Positions 46,985 through 54,406 of a DNA stretch of 64,000 nucleotides are shown here, in pieces. Position numbers and translations under genes: made by a program. Source of the stretch: Ferirhizobium litorale (lineage in GTDB: Bacteria; Pseudomonadota; Alphaproteobacteria; Rhizobiales; Rhizobiaceae); NCBI GenBank assembly GCA_030028905.1, contig JALDYZ010000003.1, forward strand, positions 124,001 to 188,000, written 5' to 3'. Below the pieces are notes generated by a model. The model saw only the letters and a program-made list of their open reading frames with translations. It was not told the origin of the DNA and did not search any database. Every line of letters starts with the position of its first letter. The first letter of the stretch is position 1.

Positions 46985-47270
46985 GCTTGATGCCTTCGTC
47001 GAAATCGCGCGCTACCAGCGCCTTCAATGCGGTGATTGCCTCTTCCGCCTGAGTACCCTCGGCCCGAATCCGAAGCAGCGAGCCCCGCCGAATCCTAGCC
47101 CCCATGATCTTTACGATACTCTTGCCGTTTAGCCAGATGTTGTTTCCGTTAACTTCGATTTCGATGGAACAGGGAAAGCTCTTGGCCAGACGCGTAAAGG
47201 TCACCGATGGCCTGGCATGCAGACCGACCCCATGGGTAACCTCGATTTCCGTCTGGCAACGCGGCGTCAC
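46968..47270 (-). CDS. ptsH: HPr phosphocarrier of the dihydroxyacetone relay
   Basis: 100 residues from a GTG at 47270, chosen because GGGGAGG lies five bases upstream; an ATG at 47315 overlapping the dhaM stop would add 15 residues. HPr active site GVGLHARPSV with phosphohistidine H18, and NGKSIVKIMGARIRRGS, where the Ser of KSI corresponds to the regulatory Ser46. A short C-terminal tail (DEGIKHGRTA) extends beyond the domain. It links Enzyme I (next gene) to DhaM (previous gene). Confidence 0.88.
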   Translation of the reverse strand: MTPRCQTEIEVTHGVGLHARPSVTFTRLAKSFPCSIEIEVNGNNIWLNGKSIVKIMGARIRRGSLLRIRAEGTQAEEAITALKALVARDFDEGIKHGRTA

Positions 47271-47311
47271 CTGATCCTCCCCGACACCATATCTGTTCCT
47301 GCCCGCCTCCA

Positions 47312-47710
47312 TCATGGCGACAGCTCTTCGGCGGTCGCGACGACGCGCGATAACGGTGCGCCGCCCGAGGCTTCGGCAGCGGCGATCACCGCGCCTTCGA
47401 CCAGCGGCGCGTTGCAGATCGCCACACGCCCGGCCTTGTCGCTCCCCAGCATTTCGATCGCCATTTCGCTGTTCGTCTCCGCACCCCCGAGGTCGACGAA
47501 CACAGCGACACCGGCCTCCGACCATGCGCTCTCGATCGCTGCCAATATGCCCGGCGCATGCGTTCCGAGCCCGCCCTCGGCGTTGCCGCCGGCCCATGCC
47601 AATGGCACGCTCTCGCCGACCATCTGGCGCACCATGTCGGCCGTGCCCCTGGCGACGAGCGGCGAGTGTGACACGATGACGATGCCGACGTTCCGGACCT
47701 TGCCGTTCAT
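47312..47710 (-). CDS. dhaM: DhaM: PTS EIIA-type phosphoryl donor for dihydroxyacetone kinase
   Basis: 132 residues, a single mannose-family EIIA domain. The phosphohistidine lies in VIVSHSPLVARG (H15), and LGTHAPGILAAIE matches the second conserved segment. It passes phosphate to the ADP bound in DhaL. In E. coli DhaM is a fusion of this domain with HPr and an Enzyme I fragment; here each is a separate adjacent gene. Its ATG overlaps the dhaL stop (ATGA). Confidence 0.9.
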   Translation of the reverse strand: MNGKVRNVGIVIVSHSPLVARGTADMVRQMVGESVPLAWAGGNAEGGLGTHAPGILAAIESAWSEAGVAVFVDLGGAETNSEMAIEMLGSDKAGRVAICNAPLVEGAVIAAAEASGGAPLSRVVATAEELSP

Positions 47711-48354
47711 GCTGGTCGATACTCCTCGATATAGCGGCAGATTGCCGAGGTCAGTAGCGCGCAGCTGGATGCTCCCGGGTCTATGTGACCGATCGAGCGG
47801 TCTCCGAGATAAGCCGCACGCCCGCGCATTGCCCGCATGCCGATCGTGTGGCGGGCGGCACTTTCGGCCCGTCCGGCTATCGCATCGGGTGCGGCGTGCC
47901 TCACCAGTTCCGCGTGGACCGGATAAAGCACATCGAGCAGTGTCTTGTCGCCTGGCAGAGCCCTGCCACGGCGCGCTACCGCATCCACCGCCTTCCCGAA
48001 GGCGTCCGGAAGGTCCGTGTCCGCCCCGGAAGTGCCGAGCGATCTTCCGATCTCGATCAGCAGCGTACCGTAGAGCGGCCCGGCAGCTCCTCCGACATTC
48101 ATCACAAGGGTCACGCCGATGCGCTCGATCGCTTGCGCCAACGGCAAGGCCGAAAGTGCGTCGCTCTCCGAGCGAAGTGCATCGAAACCGCGCTTCATGT
48201 TGGTGCCGTGGTCACCGTCGCCGATGGCGCTGTCGAGCAGGCATAGATGATCGGCGTGCGCGGCGATTGCCGCGCTGCAGGTTTCGATCAAACCGGCTAT
48301 CAAACCGCGATCCGCCAGCACCCTCTCCTCCTGATCCACCGTCCGCACCTTCAT
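47707..48354 (-). CDS. dhaL: DhaL: nucleotide-binding subunit of dihydroxyacetone kinase
   Basis: 215 residues from the ATG at 48354; an ATG at 48363 and a TTG at 48372 are also in frame. The Mg-nucleotide loop LDSAIGDGDHGTNM gives the three aspartates D41, D46 and D48, and NVGGAAGPLYGTLL is the second conserved segment, followed by a DhaL-type DKTLLDVLYP. In PTS-type kinases DhaL keeps ADP bound as a cofactor that DhaM rephosphorylates. Its DhaK partner could be the stand-alone copy or the DhaK half of the fusion. Confidence 0.9.
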   Translation of the reverse strand: MKVRTVDQEERVLADRGLIAGLIETCSAAIAAHADHLCLLDSAIGDGDHGTNMKRGFDALRSESDALSALPLAQAIERIGVTLVMNVGGAAGPLYGTLLIEIGRSLGTSGADTDLPDAFGKAVDAVARRGRALPGDKTLLDVLYPVHAELVRHAAPDAIAGRAESAARHTIGMRAMRGRAAYLGDRSIGHIDPGASSCALLTSAICRYIEEYRPA

Positions 48355-48386
48355 GGACAGCATCCCGCTCAACCGGCCCTACCCCG

Positions 48387-50021
48387 TTAGCCGAGCGTCG
48401 CGGCGACTTCGAACGCATTGGCAACTGCGACCGCGCCCGGATCCGCGACGCCCTGCAGATCGCGCTCCGCAATGTAGGATGCACGACCGGCCCGGGCCTT
48501 GGTCAGCGATTTCGTTGCCTCGGCACCGGAACGCGCCGCAGCGGCCGCAGCCTTGATCCCGGATCGCGACAGCGCTTCCAGCGCCGGCTGCAGCGCATCC
48601 ACCATGGTGCGGTCCCCGGTTTTTGCACCGCCATAGAAGGTCATCCGATCGAGACCTGCGGCAAGCGCAGCGGCGATATCCGCCTTCTCTGCCATCGCCT
48701 TTGAAGCCGACGTGAAGAATATCGATAGCAACACCCCACTCGATCCGCCCATGCTGGTCGAGAGAATGCCGCCGATCGCGGCAAGTGCTGCGGGTACATC
48801 GGCAAGCGGCAGCGATGACATCCGGGCAAGCACACTGCGCGCGCCGGTCGCGACGGTGGACCCCGTGTCCCCGTCCCCCGCCTTGGCATCGAGCCGGTTG
48901 AGTTCCGCCTCCAGCGAGATCAGGTTTTCGCAAATCGCAGTAAGATATCGCTCCACCTCGGCGTTACGGCTTGCGGCTGCCGCCACGGAAACCCCGGCCG
49001 CCGGGGCTGAAATCACGATCGGCTCATGCCGCGAGCTGGCCGGAACCCAGGCATGCGGCGCGACCTCGGCCCGCAAGGCCGCCTCGCGGGCGGGATCGAG
49101 CCGAAGGAGGGAGAGCGAAAAGCCATTCATATTGAGCGCAGTCATCATGGCCGCCGGCCCGACGACCAGCTTGACCCGTTCCTGCAACGGCGAGGCCAAC
49201 ACCGTGTTGGCGATCAACGCCATTTCAAGCGGCGGCACGGCGCCGAGATTGTTGATGAGGAGCGCGAAGTCGCCACCGGCGGGAAGCGTTGCTGACAGGC
49301 GCTCCGACATCGTCGCGACGATGCTTGCCGCCTGCTGGAGCGCGATCTTCTCCACGCCGGGTTCGCCATGGATCCCGAGCCCCAATTCGCCTTCCGTCGC
49401 CCCGAGGCGTTCCTCGTGCGTCTGGCCCGGGATCGAGCAGGACGAAAGCGACACGCCAAGGGAGACGATGTCGCGCGCCGCAGCCCCCGCCGCCTCGGCC
49501 ACCGTCCTCAGGTCTGCACCCTGTTCCGATTGATAGCCGGCGATCTTGTGCACGAAGAGCGTACCGGCGACCCCGCGCGGCTGGGCTATGTCCGGCAGCG
49601 CGATATCGTCGGCAACGATCACCATCTCGACATCAAAGCCCTCCGTCCGAGCTTTCTCGGCTGCCAGGCCAAAGTTCAGACGGTCGCCGGTATAGTTCTT
49701 GACGATCAGCAGGCACCCCTTCGGTCCGGTCACGGCGCGGATCGCCGTCAGCACGGCATCGACGCTCGGCGAGGCGAAGATCTCACCCGAGACGGCTGCC
49801 GTCAGCATGCCTTTGCCGACAAAACCGGCATGGGAAGGCTCGTGACCGGCACCGCCGCCGGAGACGACGGCAACCTTGGACTTGTCCCAATCCGCACGCA
49901 GCACGACCTTGATGTCGGGATAGCTGTCCAGACGCGCAAGCATGCCCGCCGGCGCCGTCCTGAGCAATCCGTCGAGCGCTTCGGTAACAATGGATTCCTT
50001 GCGGTTGAAGAAGTGCTTCAT
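48387..50021 (-). CDS. ATP-dependent dihydroxyacetone kinase (DhaK-DhaL fusion)
   Basis: 544 residues with two domains: DhaK (1-330; VVSGGGAGHEPSHAGFVGKG at about 52-71, covalent-binding histidine H218 in GLGIHGEPG) and DhaL (about 355-544; DAKAGDGDTGSTVATGARS with D378, D383 and D385, then GGSSGVLLSIFF and KTGDRTMVDALQP). This is the arrangement of ATP-using kinases of eukaryotes and Citrobacter (EC 2.7.1.29), which phosphorylate dihydroxyacetone, glyceraldehyde or similar trioses. It is the first metabolic gene after the glycerol-type transporter (58-bp gap). The same cluster also encodes the complete PTS-dependent alternative. Confidence 0.93.
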   Translation of the reverse strand: MKHFFNRKESIVTEALDGLLRTAPAGMLARLDSYPDIKVVLRADWDKSKVAVVSGGGAGHEPSHAGFVGKGMLTAAVSGEIFASPSVDAVLTAIRAVTGPKGCLLIVKNYTGDRLNFGLAAEKARTEGFDVEMVIVADDIALPDIAQPRGVAGTLFVHKIAGYQSEQGADLRTVAEAAGAAARDIVSLGVSLSSCSIPGQTHEERLGATEGELGLGIHGEPGVEKIALQQAASIVATMSERLSATLPAGGDFALLINNLGAVPPLEMALIANTVLASPLQERVKLVVGPAAMMTALNMNGFSLSLLRLDPAREAALRAEVAPHAWVPASSRHEPIVISAPAAGVSVAAAASRNAEVERYLTAICENLISLEAELNRLDAKAGDGDTGSTVATGARSVLARMSSLPLADVPAALAAIGGILSTSMGGSSGVLLSIFFTSASKAMAEKADIAAALAAGLDRMTFYGGAKTGDRTMVDALQPALEALSRSGIKAAAAAARSGAEATKSLTKARAGRASYIAERDLQGVADPGAVAVANAFEVAATLG

Positions 50022-50079
50022 TGATTAGTTCCAGTCTCTTACCAAAGTTGTTTAACAGCGATTCTGCGGTTTCATGCCC

Positions 50080-51087
50080 TTACGTAACACGCTGCCCGGC
50101 CGCATCGAAGTAGAGCGGGTTGCGCAATGTCAGGCTGACATTGTCGCCGGCCGCAATGCTGAAGTTGGGATCGGCGAGCGTGACAAGCTTGTGATCGCGC
50201 ACGCGAATGTGCAGATGATTCTGGTCGCCGAGATGCTCGATCCAGTCGATTGAGGCGTTGCGCTCGCCTTCGAGCGAGATCTCGATGTGCTCGGTGCGCG
50301 CGCCAACCGTCCGAGTGCCGGAAGGTGTCTGTCCGCCCGGCAACAGGTCCACCGGCAACAGGTTGATATGCGGCTGTCCAAGCCGGGCGGCCACGTGAAG
50401 GTTGGCCGGGTCGGCATAGATCTCCCGTGGCGTGCCGATCTGCACGAGGCGCCCGTGCGATAGAATGCCGATGCGATCGGCCATGGTCATGGCTTCGACC
50501 TGGTCATGGGTCACATAGAGCAGCGTCGAGCCCAGCTCATTCTGGATGCGCTTCAGCTCCAGCCGCAGCTCAGCCCGCAGTTTCGCATCGAGCGAGGATA
50601 GCGGCTCGTCCATCAGGTAGATGGATGGGCGCCGCACCAAGGCACGTCCGATCGCGACGCGCTGCATCTCGCCGCCAGACAGGCGGGTCGAACGGTTTTC
50701 GAGCTTGTGGTCGATCCGCACCATGCGCGCGACTTCGCGCACGCGCCGATCCACTTCCTCCTTGCCCAGCCGGCGCGCCGGGGACTTCAGCGGGAAGGCA
50801 AGGTTCTCATAGACGCTGAGATGCGGATAGAGGGAATACTGTTGGAAGACAAAGGCCACATCGCGCTCCGCCGGCGCCTCGCCCGCGACATCTCGCCCGC
50901 CGATGGCGATCTGCCCGCTATCTGGCGGTTCGAGGCCCGCGATCAAACGCAGCGTCGTGGTCTTGCCCGCCCCCGTCGGGCCGAGCAACACGACGAACTC
51001 CCCGTCCTCGATAGCAAGATTGAGGTCTTCGACCGCCTGCGTGTCACCGTAGGACTTGCTGATGCCCTTGAGGACAATCCTAGCCAT
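50080..51087 (-). CDS. glpT: Glycerol-type ABC transporter ATP-binding protein GlpT
   Basis: 335 residues from the ATG at 51087. MalK/UgpC class: Walker A GPTGAGKTT, Q-loop VFQQYSLYPHLSVYENL, signature LSGGEMQRVAIGRAL, Walker B IYLMDEPLSSLDAKLR, H-loop THDQ, then a C-terminal OB-fold domain (about 235-335). It overlaps glpS by eight bases. Two different ATPases plus the small GlpU subunit define the rhizobial glycerol transporter GlpSTPQUV, and this is the ATPase with the regular signature. This GlpT is an ATPase and not the E. coli glycerol-3-phosphate antiporter of the same name. Confidence 0.88.
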   Translation of the reverse strand: MARIVLKGISKSYGDTQAVEDLNLAIEDGEFVVLLGPTGAGKTTTLRLIAGLEPPDSGQIAIGGRDVAGEAPAERDVAFVFQQYSLYPHLSVYENLAFPLKSPARRLGKEEVDRRVREVARMVRIDHKLENRSTRLSGGEMQRVAIGRALVRRPSIYLMDEPLSSLDAKLRAELRLELKRIQNELGSTLLYVTHDQVEAMTMADRIGILSHGRLVQIGTPREIYADPANLHVAARLGQPHINLLPVDLLPGGQTPSGTRTVGARTEHIEISLEGERNASIDWIEHLGDQNHLHIRVRDHKLVTLADPNFSIAAGDNVSLTLRNPLYFDAAGQRVT

Positions 51088-52177
51088 GATGTGCCTCCGA
51101 ATAGAGCGACGAGCGAACGGCCATGCCCGAACTGCAGTCGAAGAGCGCCAGCCGGTCGTGATTGAAGACGATGCCGACCGTCTCGCCAATACGGAATTCC
51201 TGGTCGGCGGGCACGCGCGCCTTGATCATGCCGTTGGCAGTCGTCACCGAAACGACCTGGTTGGTTCCGAGATATTCGCTGCCATATACCGCGCCGCGAA
51301 ATGGCGAATCGTCGCTGAACCGGATGTGCTCGGGACGGGCGCCAAGGGCGATTTCGGATTCCGCCATGTCCTGGTGGATTTCCGGAACGCCGATTTCGAT
51401 CCCCTGCACGGAAACGCTGCGCGCGCCCCTTTGCAAACCCGAATGGAAGCGCAGGAAGTTCATCGGCGGCGAACCGATGAAATCGGCCACATACATCGTC
51501 GCCGGACGGTTATAGATCTCCTGCGGCGTGCCGAACTGCTCGATGACGCCGTGGTTCATCACGGCGATCTTGTCGGCCATGGCCATGGCCTCATGCTGGT
51601 CGTGGGTCACATAGACGGTCGTCGCGTGGATGCGGTTATGGAGTTCGCGCAGTTCGTGCACCATGACCTCGCGGAACTCGGCGTCGAGCGTACCGAGAGG
51701 CTCGTCCATCAGGAAGCACTTCGGCCGCCGCACGATCGCCCGTCCCAGCGCCACCCGCTGGCGATCGCCGCCGGCGAGACCGGAAACCGAGCGGTTGAGA
51801 ATGTGGTCGATCTGCAGAAGCCGCGCGGTTTCCTCGACCCGCCTGTTGATCTCGGCTTTCGAAACGCCCTGAGAAAGCAGAGGGAAGGCAATGTTCTTAC
51901 GCACGTTCATGTGCGGATAAAGTGCGAACAACTGGAACACGAAGGCGATGTCGCGGGCACTCGCCCGGTTGAAGGTCACGTCCTCGCCATCGAGATAGAT
52001 CTTGCCGCTGGTGGGCAATTCCAACCCAGCGATCATCCTCAGCGTCGTCGTCTTGCCGCAACCGGACGGTCCGAGCAAGGCCAGGAACTCGCCGTCGGCG
52101 ACGACGAAGCTGGAATCCTGGACGGCAGCGAAGTCGCCGAACTGCTTACGCAAATTCTCAACTCTGATTTCGGCCAT
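51080..52177 (-). CDS. glpS: Glycerol-type ABC transporter ATP-binding protein GlpS
   Basis: 365 residues. Walker A GPSGCGKTT (36-44), Q-loop VFQLFALYPHMNVRKN, Walker B CFLMDEPLGTLDAEFR, H-loop THDQ and a C-terminal regulatory domain. The ABC signature is changed: LAGGDRQ (L134-D138) stands where LSGGQ is expected, losing the serine that contacts ATP gamma-phosphate. With the normal GlpT as partner this would make one canonical and one weakened ATP site, a heterodimer pattern known in other ABC proteins. The two ATPases are otherwise clearly related. Confidence 0.88.
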   Translation of the reverse strand: MAEIRVENLRKQFGDFAAVQDSSFVVADGEFLALLGPSGCGKTTTLRMIAGLELPTSGKIYLDGEDVTFNRASARDIAFVFQLFALYPHMNVRKNIAFPLLSQGVSKAEINRRVEETARLLQIDHILNRSVSGLAGGDRQRVALGRAIVRRPKCFLMDEPLGTLDAEFREVMVHELRELHNRIHATTVYVTHDQHEAMAMADKIAVMNHGVIEQFGTPQEIYNRPATMYVADFIGSPPMNFLRFHSGLQRGARSVSVQGIEIGVPEIHQDMAESEIALGARPEHIRFSDDSPFRGAVYGSEYLGTNQVVSVTTANGMIKARVPADQEFRIGETVGIVFNHDRLALFDCSSGMAVRSSLYSEAHHG

Positions 52178-52183
52178 GCTGCG

Positions 52184-52399
52184 TCACTCCGGAAACTTCG
52201 AGACGATGATGAACATCGCGGTGCCGGCGAGCAGCGTCACCAGCGACCAGGTGTAGAGGATCATTGCGAACGGCTGGAACAACATCAGGAAGCCGAGCCC
52301 GATGACCGCGGTTGCGATGTTCTCCATCGGGCCGCGCCTCAGGAAGAATGGCCGTCGGGGCTTTGGCTCCTTGGGAGTGGTGAAAAGCTGATCGGTCAT
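52184..52399 (-). CDS. glpU: GlpU small integral membrane subunit (DUF2160 type)
   Basis: 71 residues. A basic N terminus (KEPKPRRPFFLRRG) is followed by two close hydrophobic segments (about 27-47 and 50-66; TAVIGLGFLMLFQPFAMILY, LVTLLAGTAMFIIV). Small proteins of this kind occur only beside glycerol-type ABC transporters in alphaproteobacteria and relatives. Its ATG overlaps the glpQ stop (ATGA), and glpS begins 6 bases after it ends. Its function in the transporter is not established; it could stabilise the permeases. Confidence 0.85.
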   Translation of the reverse strand: MTDQLFTTPKEPKPRRPFFLRRGPMENIATAVIGLGFLMLFQPFAMILYTWSLVTLLAGTAMFIIVSKFPE

Positions 52400-53349
52400 T
52401 TGCGTACCGCTCCGAAGGTGATGCCGCGCAGCAGCTGCTTGCGAAGCAGGATGGTGAAAACCAGGATCGGCACCAGGAAAATCGTAGTCCCGGCGGCAAC
52501 CGCCGGCCAGTCCATGCCGCCTTCGCCGATGATCGTCGGAATGAAGGGCGGTGCCGTTTGCGCCGTTCCCGATGTGAGCAACACCGCGAATGCATACTCG
52601 TTCCAGGCAAAGATCAGGCAGAAAATCGCGGTGGCGGCGATACCTGTCGTCGCCTGCGGCAGCACGACCTTGCGGAATGCCTGCAGCCGGGTATAGCCGT
52701 CGATCATCGCGGCTTCTTCGTATTCCCGCGGGATCTCATCCATGAAGCCCTTTAGCAGCCAGACCGCCAGCGACACGTTGACTGCGGTATAGAGCAGGAT
52801 CATGCCGAGCGCCGTGTCCGAAAGGCCCAGCCCGCGAAACATCAGATAGATGGGGATGGCGACCGCGATCGGCGGCATCATACGCGTCGACAGGATGAAG
52901 AACAGCAGGTCATCAGCAAGCGGCACCCGGAAGCGAGAAAAGCCATAGGCAGCAAGCGTGCCGAGAAACACCGCAAGAAAGGTCGAACCGAAGGCGATGA
53001 TCATCGAGTTCTGGAACCGCGGCCAGTAGTTCGACGGACCGGCGATGACCATGTTGCGGCTGCGGGTGATCTCGTCACATGTGCTGGTCGGCGGGCCAAG
53101 CGACTCGATGTATTCCGGTGTCTGCCGGGTACGGGTGGTGAAGAGATTGCAGTAGCCTTCCAGCGTCGGCGTGAACACGATCTTGGGCGGATAGCTGATC
53201 GAGTCCGGCGGCGACTTGAAGCTGGTGAGGAAGATCCAGCCGAGCGGGATCATTGTCACCAGCGCATAGATGATCACGATGGCGCCGGCCACGCGCTTCG
53301 TCGTGGCGCTCGGTTCGACAACGGAGTGGGCGGTGTTTGCAGAGCTCAT
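52396..53349 (-). CDS. glpQ: Glycerol-type ABC transporter permease GlpQ
   Basis: 317 residues, MalG-like. Membrane segments begin near residue 20 (VAGAIVIIYALVTMIPLGWI), followed by a periplasmic loop, and the EAA loop is EEAAMIDGYTRLQAFRKVVL (about 222-242). The periplasmic loop between about 60 and 110 is longer than in MalG and contains CDEITRSRN, as in this subfamily. It overlaps both glpP (ATGA) and glpU (ATGA). It is not the phosphodiesterase that bears the same symbol in E. coli. Confidence 0.9.
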   Translation of the reverse strand: MSSANTAHSVVEPSATTKRVAGAIVIIYALVTMIPLGWIFLTSFKSPPDSISYPPKIVFTPTLEGYCNLFTTRTRQTPEYIESLGPPTSTCDEITRSRNMVIAGPSNYWPRFQNSMIIAFGSTFLAVFLGTLAAYGFSRFRVPLADDLLFFILSTRMMPPIAVAIPIYLMFRGLGLSDTALGMILLYTAVNVSLAVWLLKGFMDEIPREYEEAAMIDGYTRLQAFRKVVLPQATTGIAATAIFCLIFAWNEYAFAVLLTSGTAQTAPPFIPTIIGEGGMDWPAVAAGTTIFLVPILVFTILLRKQLLRGITFGAVRK

Positions 53350-54332
53350 CGCTGTTTCACCTTGTTGAGGGCCTTGACGTAGATGTTAGCGAGCCCGAAC
53401 ACGGCGACGAAGAGCAAGATGGCAAAAGCCGACGAGCGCCCTGTGAGCCAGCTCTCGAAAGCCTCTCGCTTCAACGTGATCGACGCCACTTCCGTGGTCG
53501 AGCCGGGTCCGCCGCCGGTCAGCAGCATCACCATGTCGAACATCTTGAAGTTCTCGATGCCGCGGAAGAGCACCGCCAGCATGATGAAGGGCAACGCCAT
53601 CGGAATGGTGATCGACCAGAACTGGCGCCACCCCGATGCGCGGTCCACCTCGGCCGCTTCGTAGATATAGTCGGGGATCGACCTCAACCCGGCGAGGCAG
53701 ATCAGCATCACATACGGCGTCCACATCCACGTATCGACAAGAATGATCGCCCACGGCGCTAACGAGACGGAGCCGAGCATCTCGAAGGACGACGGCGGAA
53801 TGCCGGTGAAGAAGGAGACGATGTAATTGAAGAGGCCGATCTGCGGCTGGTAGAGGAACCGCCAGAAATTACCCACCACGGCCGGCGACAGCATCATCGG
53901 GATCAGGATGACGGTGGTCCAGAAGGCATGGCCGCGAAACTTGCGGTCGATCAGGTATGCGAGCGTAAAGCCGATCACCGTTTGCAGCACGATGGTCCAG
54001 AAGACGAAATGCGCCGTCGTCTGCATCGCCTGCCAGATATCCGCGTCGTTCAACACCCGCTCGTAGTTGCGCAGGCCGACATTGTCGATCGCCGCATTCG
54101 GGCGATTGGCGCGAAAGTTCGTGAAGGACAGGTAGATCGCCCAGAGAAGCGGGAAAATGTTGATTGCCAGGAGAAGCGCGATCGTCGGCGTAATGAACGC
54201 CCAGGCGATCGAGCGGTCGGACATTCCACGCACACGGTTTGCAACTGTAGTCGGCGTAGCGCGCACGGCGGCATCGGCCGCCTTGTCTACGAAGGAGGAA
54301 TTGGTATCGGTCACGAGCGTTACCTGATCCAT
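53346..54332 (-). CDS. glpP: Glycerol-type ABC transporter permease GlpP
   Basis: 328 residues, MalF-like. A hydrophilic leader of about 40 residues precedes the first membrane helix (WAFITPTIALLLAINIFPLL), and the EAA loop is IYEAAEVDRASGWRQFWSIT. It pairs with GlpQ in the inner membrane. It follows the binding-protein gene by 74 bp that contain a strong stem-loop. Confidence 0.9.
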   Translation of the reverse strand: MDQVTLVTDTNSSFVDKAADAAVRATPTTVANRVRGMSDRSIAWAFITPTIALLLAINIFPLLWAIYLSFTNFRANRPNAAIDNVGLRNYERVLNDADIWQAMQTTAHFVFWTIVLQTVIGFTLAYLIDRKFRGHAFWTTVILIPMMLSPAVVGNFWRFLYQPQIGLFNYIVSFFTGIPPSSFEMLGSVSLAPWAIILVDTWMWTPYVMLICLAGLRSIPDYIYEAAEVDRASGWRQFWSITIPMALPFIMLAVLFRGIENFKMFDMVMLLTGGGPGSTTEVASITLKREAFESWLTGRSSAFAILLFVAVFGLANIYVKALNKVKQR

Positions 54333-54355
54333 GCGATGTTCAGGGTTGGGCGGCA

Positions 54356-54388
54356 GCAGCCCGGTCCGTCACGACGGTGCCGGGCTGC
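54356..54388 (-). terminator. Intercistronic stem-loop between glpV and glpP
   Basis: GCAGCCCGG pairs with CCGGGCTGC (perfect 9 bp), with an inner CCGT/ACGG stem around CACG. There is no T-run. It is placed like the hairpins after the other binding-protein genes in this window and likely sets the binding-protein excess. Confidence 0.6.
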
Positions 54389-54406
54389 CGTCTCGGGAGA
54401 GACTCC

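Noticed and set aside
51480-51900. GlpS as a pseudogene because of its altered signature
   Set aside because: The frame is complete, overlaps its neighbours correctly and all other ATPase motifs are conserved, so it is reported as an unusual but functional subunit.
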